From Camarhynchus parvulus (taxonomy: Eukaryota > Chordata > Aves > Passeriformes > Thraupidae), in contig NC_044572.1 in assembly GCF_901933205.1 (NCBI RefSeq), forward strand, positions 112,418,965-112,482,964: a stretch of 64,000 nt of DNA. The letters run 5' to 3'. How positions within the stretch are numbered: the stretch's first letter is position 1; the number at the start of each line of letters is the position of its first letter. The notes beneath the pieces were generated by a model that was not told where the DNA came from, did not search any database, and saw only the letters and a program-made list of their open reading frames with translations. The position numbers and the translations under genes are program-made. Below are positions 38,450-52,200 of this stretch, in pieces.

Positions 38450-38915
38450 AGAATTATAGAATCATGTAGGTCCTCTTGTAAACCTCACAAGCAAATCCAC
38501 CACTAAACCATGTCCCTAAGTGCCACGTTTACACATCTCTTAAGCACCTCTAGGGATGGTGCCTCAACCACTCCCCTGGGCAGCCTGTTCCAATGTTTGA
38601 CAACCCCTTCTGGGAAGAAAAGTTTCCTAACATCGAATCTAAACCTCCCCTGGCGCAGCCCGAGGCCATTTCCTCCTATCCTGTCTCTTGCTACTTGGGA
38701 AAAGAAATGTAAACCCTCTTCTCTACAACCTCCTTTCAGGTCGTTATAAAGATCAATAAGGTCGTGGTCTATTCCCTTCCCCAACAGGCTCCCAGCCTCC
38801 TTTTCTCCAGGCTGAACAATCCCAGCTCCCTTTGGCTCTCCCCATGGGACATTTTCCTCCAGACCTATGATGAGATTCGTGACAAAGGGCTGGTTTCTCT
38901 TTGGACTCTGACCAC
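38450..38915 (-). mobile_element. CR1 LINE, 5'-truncated copy with open ORF2 end
   Basis: The tail 'gaattatagaatcatgtagg' is at the left, so the element reads leftwards. The minus-strand frame 38784-38503 stays open for 93 codons and ends at a natural stop. It contains VVKHWNRLPRGVVEAPSLEV (residues 61-80), the conserved C-terminal block of CR1 ORF2, and an LGKGIDHDLIDLYNDL-like segment at its start (here GKGIDHDLIDLYNDL). On the plus-strand text this corresponds to 'ctgggcagcctgttccaat', 'ggccatttcctcctatcctgtc' and 'ttttctccaggctgaacaatcccagctccc'. The right boundary fades at about 38900-38915. The open frame suggests less decay than in other copies here, but the element is far too short to be active. 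Confidence 0.93.
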
Positions 38916-41900
38916 TTCTTTGTGCAATTCTAGGAGATTATTCTAGAAAATTAGAACATCTTTTCTGCCAAATACTCGTGTATCTTAAATGTCTCTCTTG
39001 CCTAGTTGTAGGAAGAATACTGTTTCATCTAATGAAGGATGATGCTAAGTGCTAATGTCTGTTTATTCTTAGAGACTAAGTTATCTGCATTAGAATTTGT
39101 CTTTTGTTTGGTTTGTTTGCACAGTGTTTTCAGACCTGGTTTTCTAAAGGTTAGGGAGGAGAGTTACTGAGGCTTTGAGCATAAATCTCAGCTGCTCTCT
39201 GCTGGGCTTTACCAGCTCTGTGCACCTACTCACAAGGATGCCTTTATTATCACTTCACCCATCTTTGCCTTTCAGTTTCCTGGTGCAAACTGGAAAAGAG
39301 GGGGCCAGAACTCACTGTGCCTGGATTTTACAATGCTTTCATCCTGCACTGGATATTAAAGGCAACTAGAAAAAAGCCTATTTGGATTATCAAGTCCACG
39401 TAAACAACAACTTATCAGATATCTGTATTGTAAAAGCATCACTTGTAGTGCTGAGGAATATCACTGGAGACACATATTTCATGTGCTTAATGATTCATTG
39501 TTTTTCAGCTGTCAGTTTGAAACAAAACCTTAAGTATTTTGAATAATTTCTTCACCAAAGATGCAAAAGCTTTGGGGAATTCTTTGGTTGGAAATTTTGA
39601 TGCAGGTGTGCATTTTTTTAGGGATAGTTAAGTAATATTCTCATACACTGAGGTAAATAGGACCGACTGATTGATGGCTACAGCATCCCCTGCAATTCTA
39701 TCTGAGTACTTCGCAGTGTTCTGTTAATTATCTCACTACTCATTAGAAAATCAAGGTTGTTCTTCTGTATCACTTAAGATTGCTGCTATGTGGTGTAGGG
39801 AAACCTGTCCATGGTTGCTCAAGATGTCTGGATCAGAAACCCCAGTGTCAGTCACTTATGTTCTCAATTATCCCCCTAATCAATTTTCCTAACAGGGAAA
39901 TACAAAATTTCCAGACTAAGTCCTCCCTTCTCTTCTATGGTTTGACATCCCCCCTCCCACATTATCCAGCTGTCATCCCTGCATGTCTGTGTGTGACTGC
40001 TTGTGGATCCTGCTCTTGCATTTCCAGCCTCTCTTGTACCCAGCACTGCCTTCCACTGCCAAGAAATGCTTGTCTCTTCAGCAGCTTTGCACCCTCTTCC
40101 CAAAGATCCTCAGCGCAGCATGGTGTGGATGTGCAGAGTTAAATAACCAGTTCTGTGTTTTCCTGGGGGCCAGATTAGCTTAGAATACCCAGTCCCTGCA
40201 GCACCAGGGCTGCCAGAGCTGGCTCCAAGCTTCCCTGGTCACTGAGCCTCTTGCTTATGCCAAAAATATCACAAGGAGTCATCATTCCCACAGAAATGTA
40301 GCTCTGAGGGTGTATTTTGATGTTCTGACTGCCCTGACCAGCCTGAGCATCCCCATGGCAAATTGCTGGTCCCATGTGGCAGGGTCAGCTGCTGCTCTGT
40401 GGTTTCCCAACACTCAGAAAGCAGAAGCGGGGAAAGGGAGGAAAGAAGCGAAGGGAGGAACAAATCAGCTGCTGCCAAACCCTTCTGGTGAAGCATCCTG
40501 TGGCCTAACTCACCTGGCTACTCCACCATGCACCCTGCATCAGCATTGTGTGATGAGAATGCTGCAGAGAAGAGGAGGGCACTGGTGGTCAGAGGGGAGG
40601 GGAAGAGAAACAGGAAACTAAGAATAGAAATTAGGAGAGAGGAAAAATCAAGGTGGAAATGTTTCGTTGCTGCAATCCATGGTCTTATTCAGTCGTCCTC
40701 ATAAAAATCCCCATCCCAGTTTGAGAACTCTTTCTGCATTGGGGGATGAAAAGCAAGACTGGCACCATGAGGATAAGGACCAGGGCAGGCAGAGGCAACT
40801 GGGTTCTTGTTAGTGAGTCACTGTGGTATGGGGAAGGCCAGCATTTTGTCTGGGGAAAGAATTTTCCTTCAGAGTAGGGGGCAAAGAAGAGCTGGCTTTG
40901 TTGCTGGATCTTGCAAAACATGCAGAGCTAGGCAAAGAGTTAGAGAGACCAGCCTTAGTTACTCCACACTTGGTTATGTTACTGCTAGAAATCTCTATGG
41001 CACAATTAAAACTAAAGTATTAGAGTGAGGGGTTGGGACCAGGATGCTGGGGCTAATAATAACCTTTTACTAATTGTTTGGTTCTGGCTTTGGTTCTGGT
41101 TTTGGGCTTTTTTTGCTGCATCCTAATGCTGCACAGTTTCTAGTTACAAATTTAGGCAGTAAATTGTGGAAATGTATGTGGATCAATAGGCAATCTGCTG
41201 TTTCAGTCCTAACAGTAAATATGTTCTGGGTAGTTTATATTTGTATCTAAGGTGATTGTAGGTTGTCTCTGTAAGATCCTGCAATCTCTTTATTTTTTTA
41301 ATTCCCGCTATCCTGGATTTAGAGTTCCCTCTTCAATGCTGTGCTTAACTTAGGCTTTTGACATTATTGACACCACTCACATTAAGAAATCCAGGGCCAT
41401 TTGCTACTGCTTTCAGCCTTAGCTGGGCTTTGCATACCACCTTCTGCTTCAGCCAGTTCTAGCCCCACTTTTATAGCTCATCAAGCCCAACCCTGTCAGT
41501 GCTGGTTGTTTCAACACCAGTCTGCATCTTATCCATTTCAGGCATCTCTCTGGGTGCCTGCCCTCATCATAGACCTCCAGGTATTGTGAAATTCAGTGAC
41601 AAAACAATCTTTTCATCTCTTGTTGTGCCCAACTGTAACTGTACAGTAAGGTACAGCAAAGCAAACTTGTTTCTGCCAGAACTCAGCACTCATTCACCTT
41701 TTTTTTGCTTAGTCTTCGTCCTACTGTAACTCTGCATGTCTGGTAGTAAAATCAGGTCTGTTCTGGACACAAACTCTAACCTCAAGGTGCAACTGTACCC
41801 TGATTTTATTTAGAAGGAGGGTGGCAGAGTTAGCAGACCCATATGCCTTGAAGCATGCATTTTGTATCATTGTTTATGCTGCAAGCTACACAGAGACACT

Positions 41901-43360
41901 CTGCTGTGATTATACCTTAACCCTGTGCCACAAAGGTGAAGGCAGTTCACTGCTGGATCCCACAAGCCCTGCAGTGCTAGGATGAAAGTTCAGTCTGATG
42001 AGTGAGAATCACTTAAGGCATGTCTTAAAATATAACATTTAAAAATCTTAGGTTCAAGATAGGGCTTGGTAAAGTTTCTCATGAAGATGTGTATTTGTAC
42101 TAGGTCTTCTTAGAGTCACAGCCCCTCTAGGTACTGACAGAGGAAGTTTTCTTGTTGCGGATAGATGCCATGATTAAATTATAGTTACTTTATATTGTCT
42201 AAAAGAAAGCTGAGGAATTGAGATTGTTACCGGATGCTGTGTCACTGTTCTTGTAGGAGGAATTGAAGTGGACAACAATTTGAAGAGTTTTGGGACAGCC
42301 ATGAGTTACGTGGGCTTTGTGTTGGGTCTGGGCTTAGGTTTAGGATGACTCCAACAGGGGCAGCTTTATAGTTAGATAAAGCTCTTGGAGATAAATTGAA
42401 GACCAGAACCATTAACATTTAAAGAGCAAATATGTGCTGTTTTTACTTCTGCTTTTCTGAGATGCAGGGAGTCTTTATCAGGGATTAGGATAAGGATTTT
42501 GGACAGCCAGAGCTAGATGCATTTCTGAATCATTCAAATTACTGCAAGGATGTGGTCTTTTGCTAGTCATGAGAAAAATCTCCTGATTAGTGCTGGGGCA
42601 GGTATAAGTCACCGGGATAAGGTTCAAGGTTAGTGTGTGCCTAAACACAGCTTTATTCTCCCTTCATTTGCCTGTGGACAACAGCACATGCACTTCCTGT
42701 TTGTGACTTTTCTAAAAATGAGTCTGAGCAGGAGCAGTTCAGGTTTGAGGGGTCTTCAGGTTCTGAGGAAACTGGGGTCTCTCTTTGAACTATGTGATTC
42801 CGCTCCTATTCATCTGGAATTTGGAAATGTTAATTATGGAATGGGAAAATATCTAGAATGCAGTGCCCTGCTTAAATGCTTGGTTTTGACTTCTAAAGAG
42901 TGTTACAGCAGAGCTGTATCTGTCTTTCCTGGTGCCTGTTTAAGCTGTGCTTATTTAGTTAGAAAACAGCTTAATTGCTCAGGGTGAAGAGTTAAAGTTT
43001 ATTTTTGTGCTGCTCTGTTTTTAGCTGCAGATTGACATAGCTGGCTAGTAGTGGAAGCCCCTTTGTATGAAACATCCCTTATCGTATTTGTCCCTCGAGC
43101 ATATTCTGTGCCAAATTATCACTCCTAATAGGCTGGTTGACTTTCTGGACAGAGGAAACATCTTGATAAGTTTGCTAAATATGTTATGTCAGAGAAAGTG
43201 CATCGCAGATATTTTATCATCTGCATAAAGACACACTTGGTTCAGCTCTGAAATGCCTAATTCCCTAAGCTCACCTGTTGAGCTGACTGTTATTCTCAGC
43301 ATCTGATTATCCAACTGTGTGCACTTGGCTGCCATTTTTTTCAGAGACACTTACGCAGTG

Positions 43361-43420
43361 GCGTTTTGCAATGACGTCAATTCTTTTCCTGTCTGACCTA
43401 GAAGACTTCGGTGACTCAAT
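43361..43420. promoter_or_regulatory. bZIP-type motif cluster (CRE and AP-1 sites)
   Basis: A perfect palindromic CRE, TGACGTCA, lies at 43372-43379. It is directly preceded by 'ttttgca', which with the CRE gives a C/EBP-like half site. A perfect AP-1 site, TGACTCA, follows 33 bp later at 43412-43418. Together with several retained CpGs this suggests a possible enhancer. The evidence is motif-only. Confidence 0.3.
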
Positions 43421-44495
43421 GTTGGCTAAGCAGCCCTAAAGATTAAATCGAGGACACTAGCTTAATTACTTTAACAGTTCTTTTAAAGGATTTCCCAAGA
43501 ATGAGAATCATGACAAATTGTAGCTTAGGGGATTTTAGTAATTCCTGAAACTGAAGCTAATGATGCAACCCAAGATATGCCCTGTGTTCCTGTTGATATG
43601 TTGAGGATATTTAAAAGAAGGTAGCAAGATCCTCATTCACAAGCTGGGGGTGGAGGAGATATCTTTGAAAGATTTTTAGATTTCTGTGGTTGATTTTAAA
43701 GTAAAACTTCTAAGGTGTTTGGCCTTTTATTATTTATAAGTATTATCTGTCCTATTTAAAGTATAGATTCCTAAGACGTGGAGGGACAAACTGAAAGTAG
43801 GACACGATGGGAATGCCTTGCCATTAGCTGCATGGCATGTCCATAAAAAGGCAAAGGAAAACCAGTAGTTTTGGACTCTTTTGCTAAATTTAGTAATTTG
43901 AAAGTATCCATTATTGAATTTATGATAACAAATCAGATACCCAAATTATTTACAATGGCTATAAAACCTAGATAGGTATGTTTCAGCTTGGTATCAACCT
44001 ACCTCTCAAAACTGTCCAAAGAAAAGGTATCTTTCACAATGTGTTAGCTTGAAAAGTAGCCCCCCAAAACTATAAAGAGAATGGCCTCTCCTCCCTTAGA
44101 TGGGGTCCTCTGGTTTGCCCAGGTATTTTAAGAATATCCTCAGAAAACCCTAGAGTACTACAAAACCCAGCCTATTTACCCTTGATAAGAGTAACAAGAA
44201 ATGCAAAGAGAATTGTTTGCTCTAGGGGAGAGGCAGAGCTGGATGATCTGAAGAGTTTTATAGCCAGCTGTGTGTACGGAGCATCCTGAATTCCACAGTA
44301 GCCCAATTTGACAAGGACAGAGATTTCTTCTTTCCCAGCACTGATTCCCTTACTCCCGCTGCCTGTTGCTTCTTTCATCCACAGCAACCACATTCGGCCC
44401 CCTCAGTAACATTTTGAGGAAGTATATTATTAAAAGAGTGTGGTGATCCCATTAATTCCATTATATCCAGGCATCTTGGGATTTTTTATTGTTGG

Positions 44496-44550
44496 TTGTT
44501 TTTTTTTTGTTTGTTTGTTTTTTGGTTGTTTTTGTTTTTGTTTTTTTGTA
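44496..44550. repeat. T/G-rich low-complexity tract
   Basis: Runs of T interrupted by G ('tttgtttgtttg', 'tttttgtttttg'). Simple sequence with no other content. Confidence 0.85.
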
Positions 44551-45410
44551 GTTAAATAACTCACTTTGAAAGAAATGAGTGTATCAGGGTATAAAATAAG
44601 TGCTATGCTTGGATTTAACCCGCTTATGTTCAAAGTGATGGTGGGGGTGGAATTTCAAAGATGCTGTCCTGAGACTCAAAGGAGTTGCCTTGGACTTCTG
44701 TGGGAACAGACGCAGAGGAAAAGAGCACTTTTGAATGGTTTGGTATCCCGGGAGCACACTAAAGTATAAAAACAAGCTCTGAGGAAATTGCTGTGTCCTG
44801 AAACGCAGGCATTATTTCAAAGCAAGTAACATGAAAGAGTCACAAGGAGATGGCTGAGTGCTAAGTCATGGAGGTAACATGCACATGTCTGTCAAAACAG
44901 ATTCTGTCAGAAAAGATCTTTGCCTTTCTTTCTGACTTGTCATACAGATGTGAGATATAAACAAAGAGTAATCAAAAGGGACTTAAATCAGGAATAAACT
45001 GATATATGACTCTTCATGAAATATTCCTATCTTCACAGCTATTGTGCTCTTTATCTAATTTCCCTGGCTATCTGATCAGAGCTGTTTATTTCACTGTTGA
45101 ATTATTGCTGAAGTCTGAGAGGGCGCTGCTTTAAACAATGGAGCTGGTCAACAGTGTTAGCAATTCATTTCCATAGTATCTAGTTCTGTTTGGGGCTGCA
45201 AAGGCTGGGTTTGCCCTTGGAGCTTTCTCTCATCCCAGAAAACTTTTGTGGATGTGACCACAAGAGCACCAAAGTTTAATGAAAGCAAGACATATACATT
45301 AGGGGATTTTTGTGTAATAAGTGCAGTTGGTATTGCTTTAGAATATGTATTTGCTGCTGGTGGCTGTTAAATTTGAATTATAAGGCTACTTGGTTCCTGA
45401 TATACTTGAA

Positions 45411-45504
45411 GATGTCCATGCCCATGGCAAGGGGATTTGACAGGTTTTCTCCAAAGGTCCCTTCTAACCCAAACTGTGAATTCACTGTTCTGTGATTCTG
45501 TGAA
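45411..45504 (+). mobile_element. CR1 LINE, 3'-end fragment
   Basis: 'gatgtccatgcccatggcaagggg', 'ccaaaggtcccttctaacccaaact' and the tail 'gttctgtgattctgtga' mark the last 94 bp or so of a CR1 in plus orientation. It has no coding content. Confidence 0.88.
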
Positions 45505-46107
45505 TAAAAAGGAGAAACTTCCAACCTCAGAGTGCCTTATGTGATATTCTAGGCATTTTATTTTTATTGATTGTCTCCTGGTTTTAGCAGCAAGGAGTTG
45601 GCAATAGGGAGTTCTTGTCTGAAGCATCCTCTGTTACTGAGTTGGCTTCCCAAACTCCATCTCCAAAGCCTGTATTTACTTTAAGTCCTAAAGCAGTATT
45701 GCCATAGTGACTGGGGAAGGGAGGTGCAGATGGAGCTCCCTCTTCTTGACTTTGCAAAGATGTGACTAAGCAATGTCACTGTAACATCATTTAAATCCTG
45801 GACTGTCTGAGGGTTAGGAAATTATTTAAAGCATAGCTGTGTTTTCACTTGCCACATGTCACCAGTGCATGTCTGATGGTAAGGCAGCTGCACACAAAAG
45901 GGCTGAGGCTGCATCTGCTTTTTTTGCCTGGTTGCAAAAAAAGGGCTGAGGCTATTTTTTAAAAAGCTGGAAGTTCTGGACAATATTTCTAGTAATAACT
46001 GCTTGGTTCCCCATCATTACTGCTCTGAAACAATACAAACACTACTACTATGTGATCTGAGAATTTAATCTGCTGCAGATGAGGCACACAGCAGACAGCG
46101 CCAGGGA
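45505..46107. other. Spacer between two inverted CR1 ends
   Basis: About 600 bp of unique sequence separating CR1 3' ends that face each other. It contains the short direct duplication listed at 45896-45953. No gene is visible. Confidence 0.6.
45896..45953. repeat. 15-bp direct duplication
   Basis: 'aaaagggctgaggct' occurs at 45896-45910 and again at 45939-45953, 43 bp apart. It is a local duplication; the 28 bases between the copies are not an element I recognise. Confidence 0.85.
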
Positions 46108-46200
46108 TTGTAGAATAATAGAATGGTTTGGGGAAGGGACTACCAAGTTCCAACCCACCTGCCATGGGCAGGGACACTTTGCACTAGGCTAGGGCATAGT
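46108..46200 (-). mobile_element. CR1 LINE, 3'-end fragment
   Basis: 'attgtagaataatagaatggtttgggg' is the reverse-complemented CR1 tail. It is followed by 'ttccaacccacctgccatgggcagggacact' type sequence and 'gcactaggctagggc'. Only the terminal 90-100 bp or so are present, in minus orientation, tail-to-tail with the copy at 45411-45504. Confidence 0.9.
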
Positions 46201-49200
46201 ACAGGCTGTTCTCAGTGCTGATCTGCCAAGCCAGGTGATACTGTAAGCAGTTTTTCAGTTTTCTCTAAGTCTGAAACCAGCTATAACAGAGTAGAAGGCT
46301 CTTGAAAGTGCCTCTGTATATGTAGGGCTATATAGTTCTGCTATTTTTATACTTTATTTTATCAAAGGCAAGCCCACTGTGTTTTTTATGAGAACTTTTA
46401 AGTGCAGATGGGCCAAGAGAGTCACTAAATACACAGTCACTGCATACAGTGGAGCAAGTGACAGCTGCTCAGGCCCTGGAAGCACATTATGGGAATGCTG
46501 CTGGCTTTAGCTTACATTCCTGGACAGCAGAGCAGGCTCTCAATCTGCTGTCCCTGCTGAGGGGATGCATGCCACCAGCAGGGAGGTTTCCTCCAAAGGG
46601 AGCAGCAAACAAACTCCCAGAGAGAGGCCGAGCCGGCAAGCTCAGCTCCCTGCCTGCCGAGCCTGGGGAGACCCACTGGGACCTCGTTTGTTGTTTTATC
46701 TCTGTTGATCTGACACCAGAGGCGGGCTGGGAGCTCCTGTTTCTCAGTTATTCTTAGGGATTTTGACACCTGCTATAATTACCCCAGCGGTCATTTGCAG
46801 GGGGTCTAAATTCAGCATCCTTGTGCATTGTTCTAGAAAGCAGTTTCATCTGCTTCCCTGGACACATCCAGATCTAGAGGGAAATTTCCATTAATGCTAT
46901 GAGGCTGCATCCTGGTTAAGCTTGGGCTGGTTTTCACACCAATTCTTTCTGAAGGAAACTATCAGTGATAATCAGTGCTGATCTGTAATCAACCTCACAC
47001 ACTACCTACTCTCTGCTGTGCTCCACATTTTCTAATTTTAGCCAAAAATAAGGGTTTAAATACTAGCAGTAAAGGGGGTTTAACTGGGTTTGCTTTGAAG
47101 ATGGAGAGCTCTAAATTGGCTTATAATAGTTTAATTTCTTATTCTTCAAAGAAGTTAAAATTCCTGAAGTTTGCATCCAGGATATTTCAGTGTGCTCATA
47201 TTAAAACAAAATAGTGAGCTCCTTGTTCTTGTTTGCGTGGAAGCAGAGTTATTTCTACACACTGTGAGCTAAGAGAGATGGCACAGTACCTATAAAATGA
47301 CATCTTTGGGAATTACCAAGTAATATCACTTGTTTTTCATCCTGAACATTATACAGTACAAATAGGAAATAAAGTATTATTATTGGCAGTGAGAGACGAC
47401 AAGCCTCGGTTTTTTGCTTGTACACAAATTGTTTCCATGTTTCATTAGCCTCTGGAGATATTCTGCTTCTTTCCTCTCCTTTGGGACAAAAAGAGGAACT
47501 TGAGCACAAAGTGTAACCCTTTCCACACCATCCTCTGTCTGACTGCAGAAACCTTTGCAGAAATTTAAAGAACTATAGTGATTTATCTGACTGTTGCTTT
47601 ACTTTATATTCATGGAGGATTTAGAAAAACATCAGACAGGATGGAGATAATTGCAAGTGAATAATTACAAAGAACAGAAAGGGATAGATGGGTAATTACA
47701 AAGCTTCTCTTAGGGACAATATTGCTTGTCATTAAATTTGATGGACTGATTTTCTTTAGCATAAACAGGCAAACCTGCCTTCCTAAACACTTAAAGTTAC
47801 TTCCTAAGAAACATACATTTTGTTTAGGCATAATTAACCCATCCTGAAAAGAAAAAACATCTGGTTGGAATAAAATCCTTGGTCTAATTGCTAAGAGTTA
47901 CAAGTGGATTACAGAAAGTCAACCACATAAAATTTTCATTCTCTCTAATTGGGAAACAGGAAAAAATTAACTTATTTGTTATTTTGATTTCAGAGGAGTG
48001 TGTTTCTCTTTTTTTCAGTAATACTATTTGTTTTGTGATGATTCCTAAGATGGGCTGACTCCAGGTTCTTACACCTGAGCAGTCAAAAACATTTGAGGAA
48101 TCTGAACCCAGGTGTGGATCAGCATTTTAAGTCTGGCTCCTTTGGACTGAAACTAAATCCAATTTACTTTCAAGACATTTCAGCTGCAATGAGTACAACA
48201 TAGCAGCAAAGAAATATATCACTTCCAAGGCGCTTGAGTTTATGCTTGTGCTTATACTTGTGGTTCAATCAATTCTCAATTCTCTGAAACTGATAAAAAT
48301 TCTGCCCTAGGAAATTCGAGAAGTACCTGCTCCAGGGCAAGATTTGCTTGGATTGCTTGGCCTCAGTATTTAATCCGTTCTCCTCACTGCATCCCTGCTT
48401 GTTTTCCCATACAGTCTCACTGGGACACTAGGCATTGGGTGCATTGCAGCCCAGCTCAGCGGGGTTGCTGAGCCATGCTGCTGCCCCCCAAGGGACTGGG
48501 GGCTGCCTTGGAGTGGTGTGGGACACCCCACATTTGAGGCCCTCACAAGGCCCACATAAAACAGAATCACTGTGGATCAGGACCAGGAGCAGGTCACTTC
48601 AACAGTAGTGTCCTAACTCAAGAAGTCTTTTGTATTGTCTTGATGGCAGAATCCTTGTGGTGGATGTCCTCATTCACATAAATGTCCAGTCCTTGTAAAT
48701 CCTGCTAATGGGAAAAGAAAGCATCCTAATAATGTCATTTACAATAATAACCAAAACAGGAGTTAAAAAAACCCCACAACAAGATAAAAACATGCCATAG
48801 GGCAAATCTGTCGCCACACTGCTGTTGCTGATGGAGTTTCCATGACATTCCCTTGGCAGTGCTGACTTGTGAATAACGCACACATCCCCAGAGCCTGGCA
48901 ACACCACTGCAGGGGCATGCGTATGTGTGTGCACCGCCCCACACCACTGCAGTCTGTGCACAGAGATAATTTTTTCCCCCTTCAGGGTCGCAAAGAGCAA
49001 CTGTACAAAAGACTTTCTTTAATAGAATATGTTCTTATCTTTCGTAAAACATGGACCCACCCGACACTTGGACTGGTCTGTGGGCCCCACCCTTGCCCTT
49101 TTGTTTGGAGCCTGGGATCATACGATGAACTGGGTTAGTACATTGCTGTTTATGTTCTTCAAACCTCATCTGTTTTGTTTTACAAGAATACATCACATTG

Positions 49201-52200
49201 CTCCCCACTTACTTGTGCTGTAGTAGGAGGATTGGTGGGTAGCAGGGAATGGGGTCCAGAAAGGGGAAAGAGGATGTGACACATCTGTCATGAACTGCCA
49301 GTGTTTCCAGGCTTGGAGATGGTGACAGCGCAATGTTGGCATTTTTAAAATTAAAAGGCTAGAGCCTGACCTTACAGTTCTAAAAATCAGGATCAATTGC
49401 ACTGAAATCAGTGTCTCCTCAGAAGTGCTAAAATCATGTACATGAAATCAGACTCTGGCCTTTGAACTCGCATGTTTTCAAAGAGTCTTTCAAAGAGTGT
49501 TACAATCAGATGGCTTATGATGTTTCAGCAGGCACCTGGAGCAGGCAAAGTGTGTGTTCTTGGCCTGTTTCTGATGCTTCTTACTTTGATCCATTCACCC
49601 AGTTCACAGTGGTGTTACTTGTGTTCTGGAGCCCAAGGCCTGGCACTGAAGCTTTAACACAGACTCTGGATGTTGTGCTATTGATCATGTTCTGGTATTT
49701 ACCACTAAGCACTTTTCCCACAGGACAATGGACTGCTAAATCAATACAGCCAGACTCAGTTCCAGACACATGGGGGCTGATGCAGGGCCTCTGCGGAGCC
49801 AGCTGTCACAGAGCCTGTGGAGGAACCTTGTCTCCAGAGATATAACCCCGTCTGTCGCAGAGGACAAATCAGCCAACCCTACCACCCTGATGGAGAAGGG
49901 CTTTGTGCTTTGGCTCAGAAAACAGAGGAAGGCAGTGAGGTAAGGGAAGGCCTTTCTCACCCTCTGGCCTCTCTTGGGTCGAGTGAAGAGGAGTGAGGGA
50001 GGTAAAGCTTTTGCCCAGCTCTGAGAGCAGGGTCCAGCACTACCCCTGACATTGCTGTGTCACAGCACAGAAGGTACAACAGGTTGGGCAAAGGGGTCCA
50101 GGTGAGGGACAGATGGCGCTGGAAAGGAAGCTGTTGAATTAGCACTGACATTCACCTTGGACTGATTTTGTCTGCTGGGTTGTGAGTCTTTGCTCTGGTT
50201 GCCATCCAAATCAGGTTTCAAACAACATCACAGTGCAGTGTGTTGACTGGGATGATAGCTTGGCATGAAAACTCTCCTTAATTCCTCTCTTGCCACTCAG
50301 CTGTGACACTGACCATCACACAGCTTTCCCAAGGGTACATGGGATCCTGGGGCAAGAGGGTGGCTTTAAGGAAGGTGGGACACCCAGAAACTATTGGCCT
50401 GACTGCAGATCCATAAGAACAATGGTGGTGGATGGGCAAACTGTAATCTCAGCCTCTTCATGATACAGGAGCAGAAAGCCTTGAACAGTGGTTTTGGAGC
50501 CAGGAATTTTATAGGTTCCTCTGGCATAAATGAGGAGTTGTACTGTTGAAGGTGCTGTACTCAAACCTCGGAACTCAGAAGTAGAGTCTTCTGCTGCAGC
50601 ATATTGGAGCTAGAGTCAAGGACCTAAGAGAGCACTAGCATCCCTGGTTCTAAATTAGTGTGTAGAAGGGGCTGGAGAGTTCCACTGGGTGCCTGCCTTG
50701 GGCTTGGTGAAAGCTTTTTGAAGTACATAAAATGTACACAAAACATTTTACGCTCTGCAAAATCCCCAGCCACTTCTGGCTCTGACACACAAAGAAAATG
50801 CTTTCTATTTTTTACCCAGATACTGGGCAGCACAGCTAATACTAGATAGTCCTGCAAAATCCTATGTCCTAAACTTGATCAATTCCTATGTTTTGTCAAA
50901 ATATCATATTGGTTTAGAAAACAGCAAGATGAAGTACATTAAAAACAGACAACATCAACACTTGCTTGCAATGTGTCTGTTCCTACCACAAAAGGATTTG
51001 TAGAGTAAAATGAAATTATTTACCAGAGAGGTATAAAACTGTAAACAAAGTATTTCTTTGTCATATTTTCATAGCCATATTCTGTGGTTACCTGTTTCAG
51101 AGGGCATCCTTTCAACATTTGTTCCACACTTGATTTTGGTCTGGCAGGATAGCCATGTTAACAGTGTGCTTCCAGGTATTCATCTGGGTGGGGTGTAGAG
51201 CTGGACACTTTCCAAAATTCTGCTCAGTGCTCTATTAACACCCTCAAATCCAACTTGTGAGTGCTATAAAATGGGGGAAAATAAGGACTGGAAGGATGGG
51301 GGGAGGGAGAGAGAAACCCTCCCCCTACAGTGTCTGACTCTTTTAACCATAAAAAAATTCCAAGTGAGGTTTCTGTATCTTGTGTAAACCCAGACTCCAT
51401 ATAATCTTGTGACTTAGAGTTTGCTGCAGCTCAGGTGACTAGGACTGATGCAAGACAATGTGATGCTTGCAGGGTAAAACTTTGGGAGTCTTCAGGCATA
51501 AGTAAGATAAAAGATGATGAAACAAACATAACTTTGAGAATACAGGGCCTGCCATACACATGCCTTAGTATATTTATTTCTTTATTTATTCCCTATTGAT
51601 TCTTTCATGTTACCATACAGAAATCATCTATATCTGCCTATTATATTGGAGATACAGCTCTTTCATACTAGTACCTCTATCCTTAATATGTAAAAAGCAC
51701 ACTGTGGCTGGAGCAGAAAGACAGGGATTTATTTTATTAAGGGCAGATTCCTCTGTATGTCTCCTTATTCATATTTTCTTTCTTGAAAGAAATGGCAATG
51801 AGAAACGAGAAGTGTGCCAAAAAATAAACCATCCATCCATTTAGAAAAGAACCAGCTACTTGCAGAGTTGAAGAATCAAAAGCCAAGCTCTGCCTATTTA
51901 GTACCATGTGGACCAGTGGAACAGTTTCTGGACATTGTTAGGGGAGCAGTGTGAAAAGAAACCCCCCAGTCTAGATACCATCCACTTGCCAGAACAGATG
52001 TACTTTAGAGGGGCAATAGTTACTGCTAGCCTGGTTGACACGCTGGGGATTGCACTGGATATCTGAAGCAGGAGCTCTAAAACCTGAACTGAAGGTAGAA
52101 GACATTTACACTATAACAAGTGTGTGCCCTTGGCTCTGTGCACATCAGCATGTCTACAGGACCAGTTTTTTTGCAAAGTGCAGAAGTAGCTTCTTTTCCA

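Larger units (their letters stand above)
38916..45410. other. Non-coding unique sequence
   Basis: No exon or known interspersed repeat recognised. A bZIP-type motif cluster at 43361-43420 and a T/G-rich tract at 44496-44550 are listed separately. Parts around 39780-40620 are GC-richer with short, unconvincing open frames on both strands. Confidence 0.55.
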
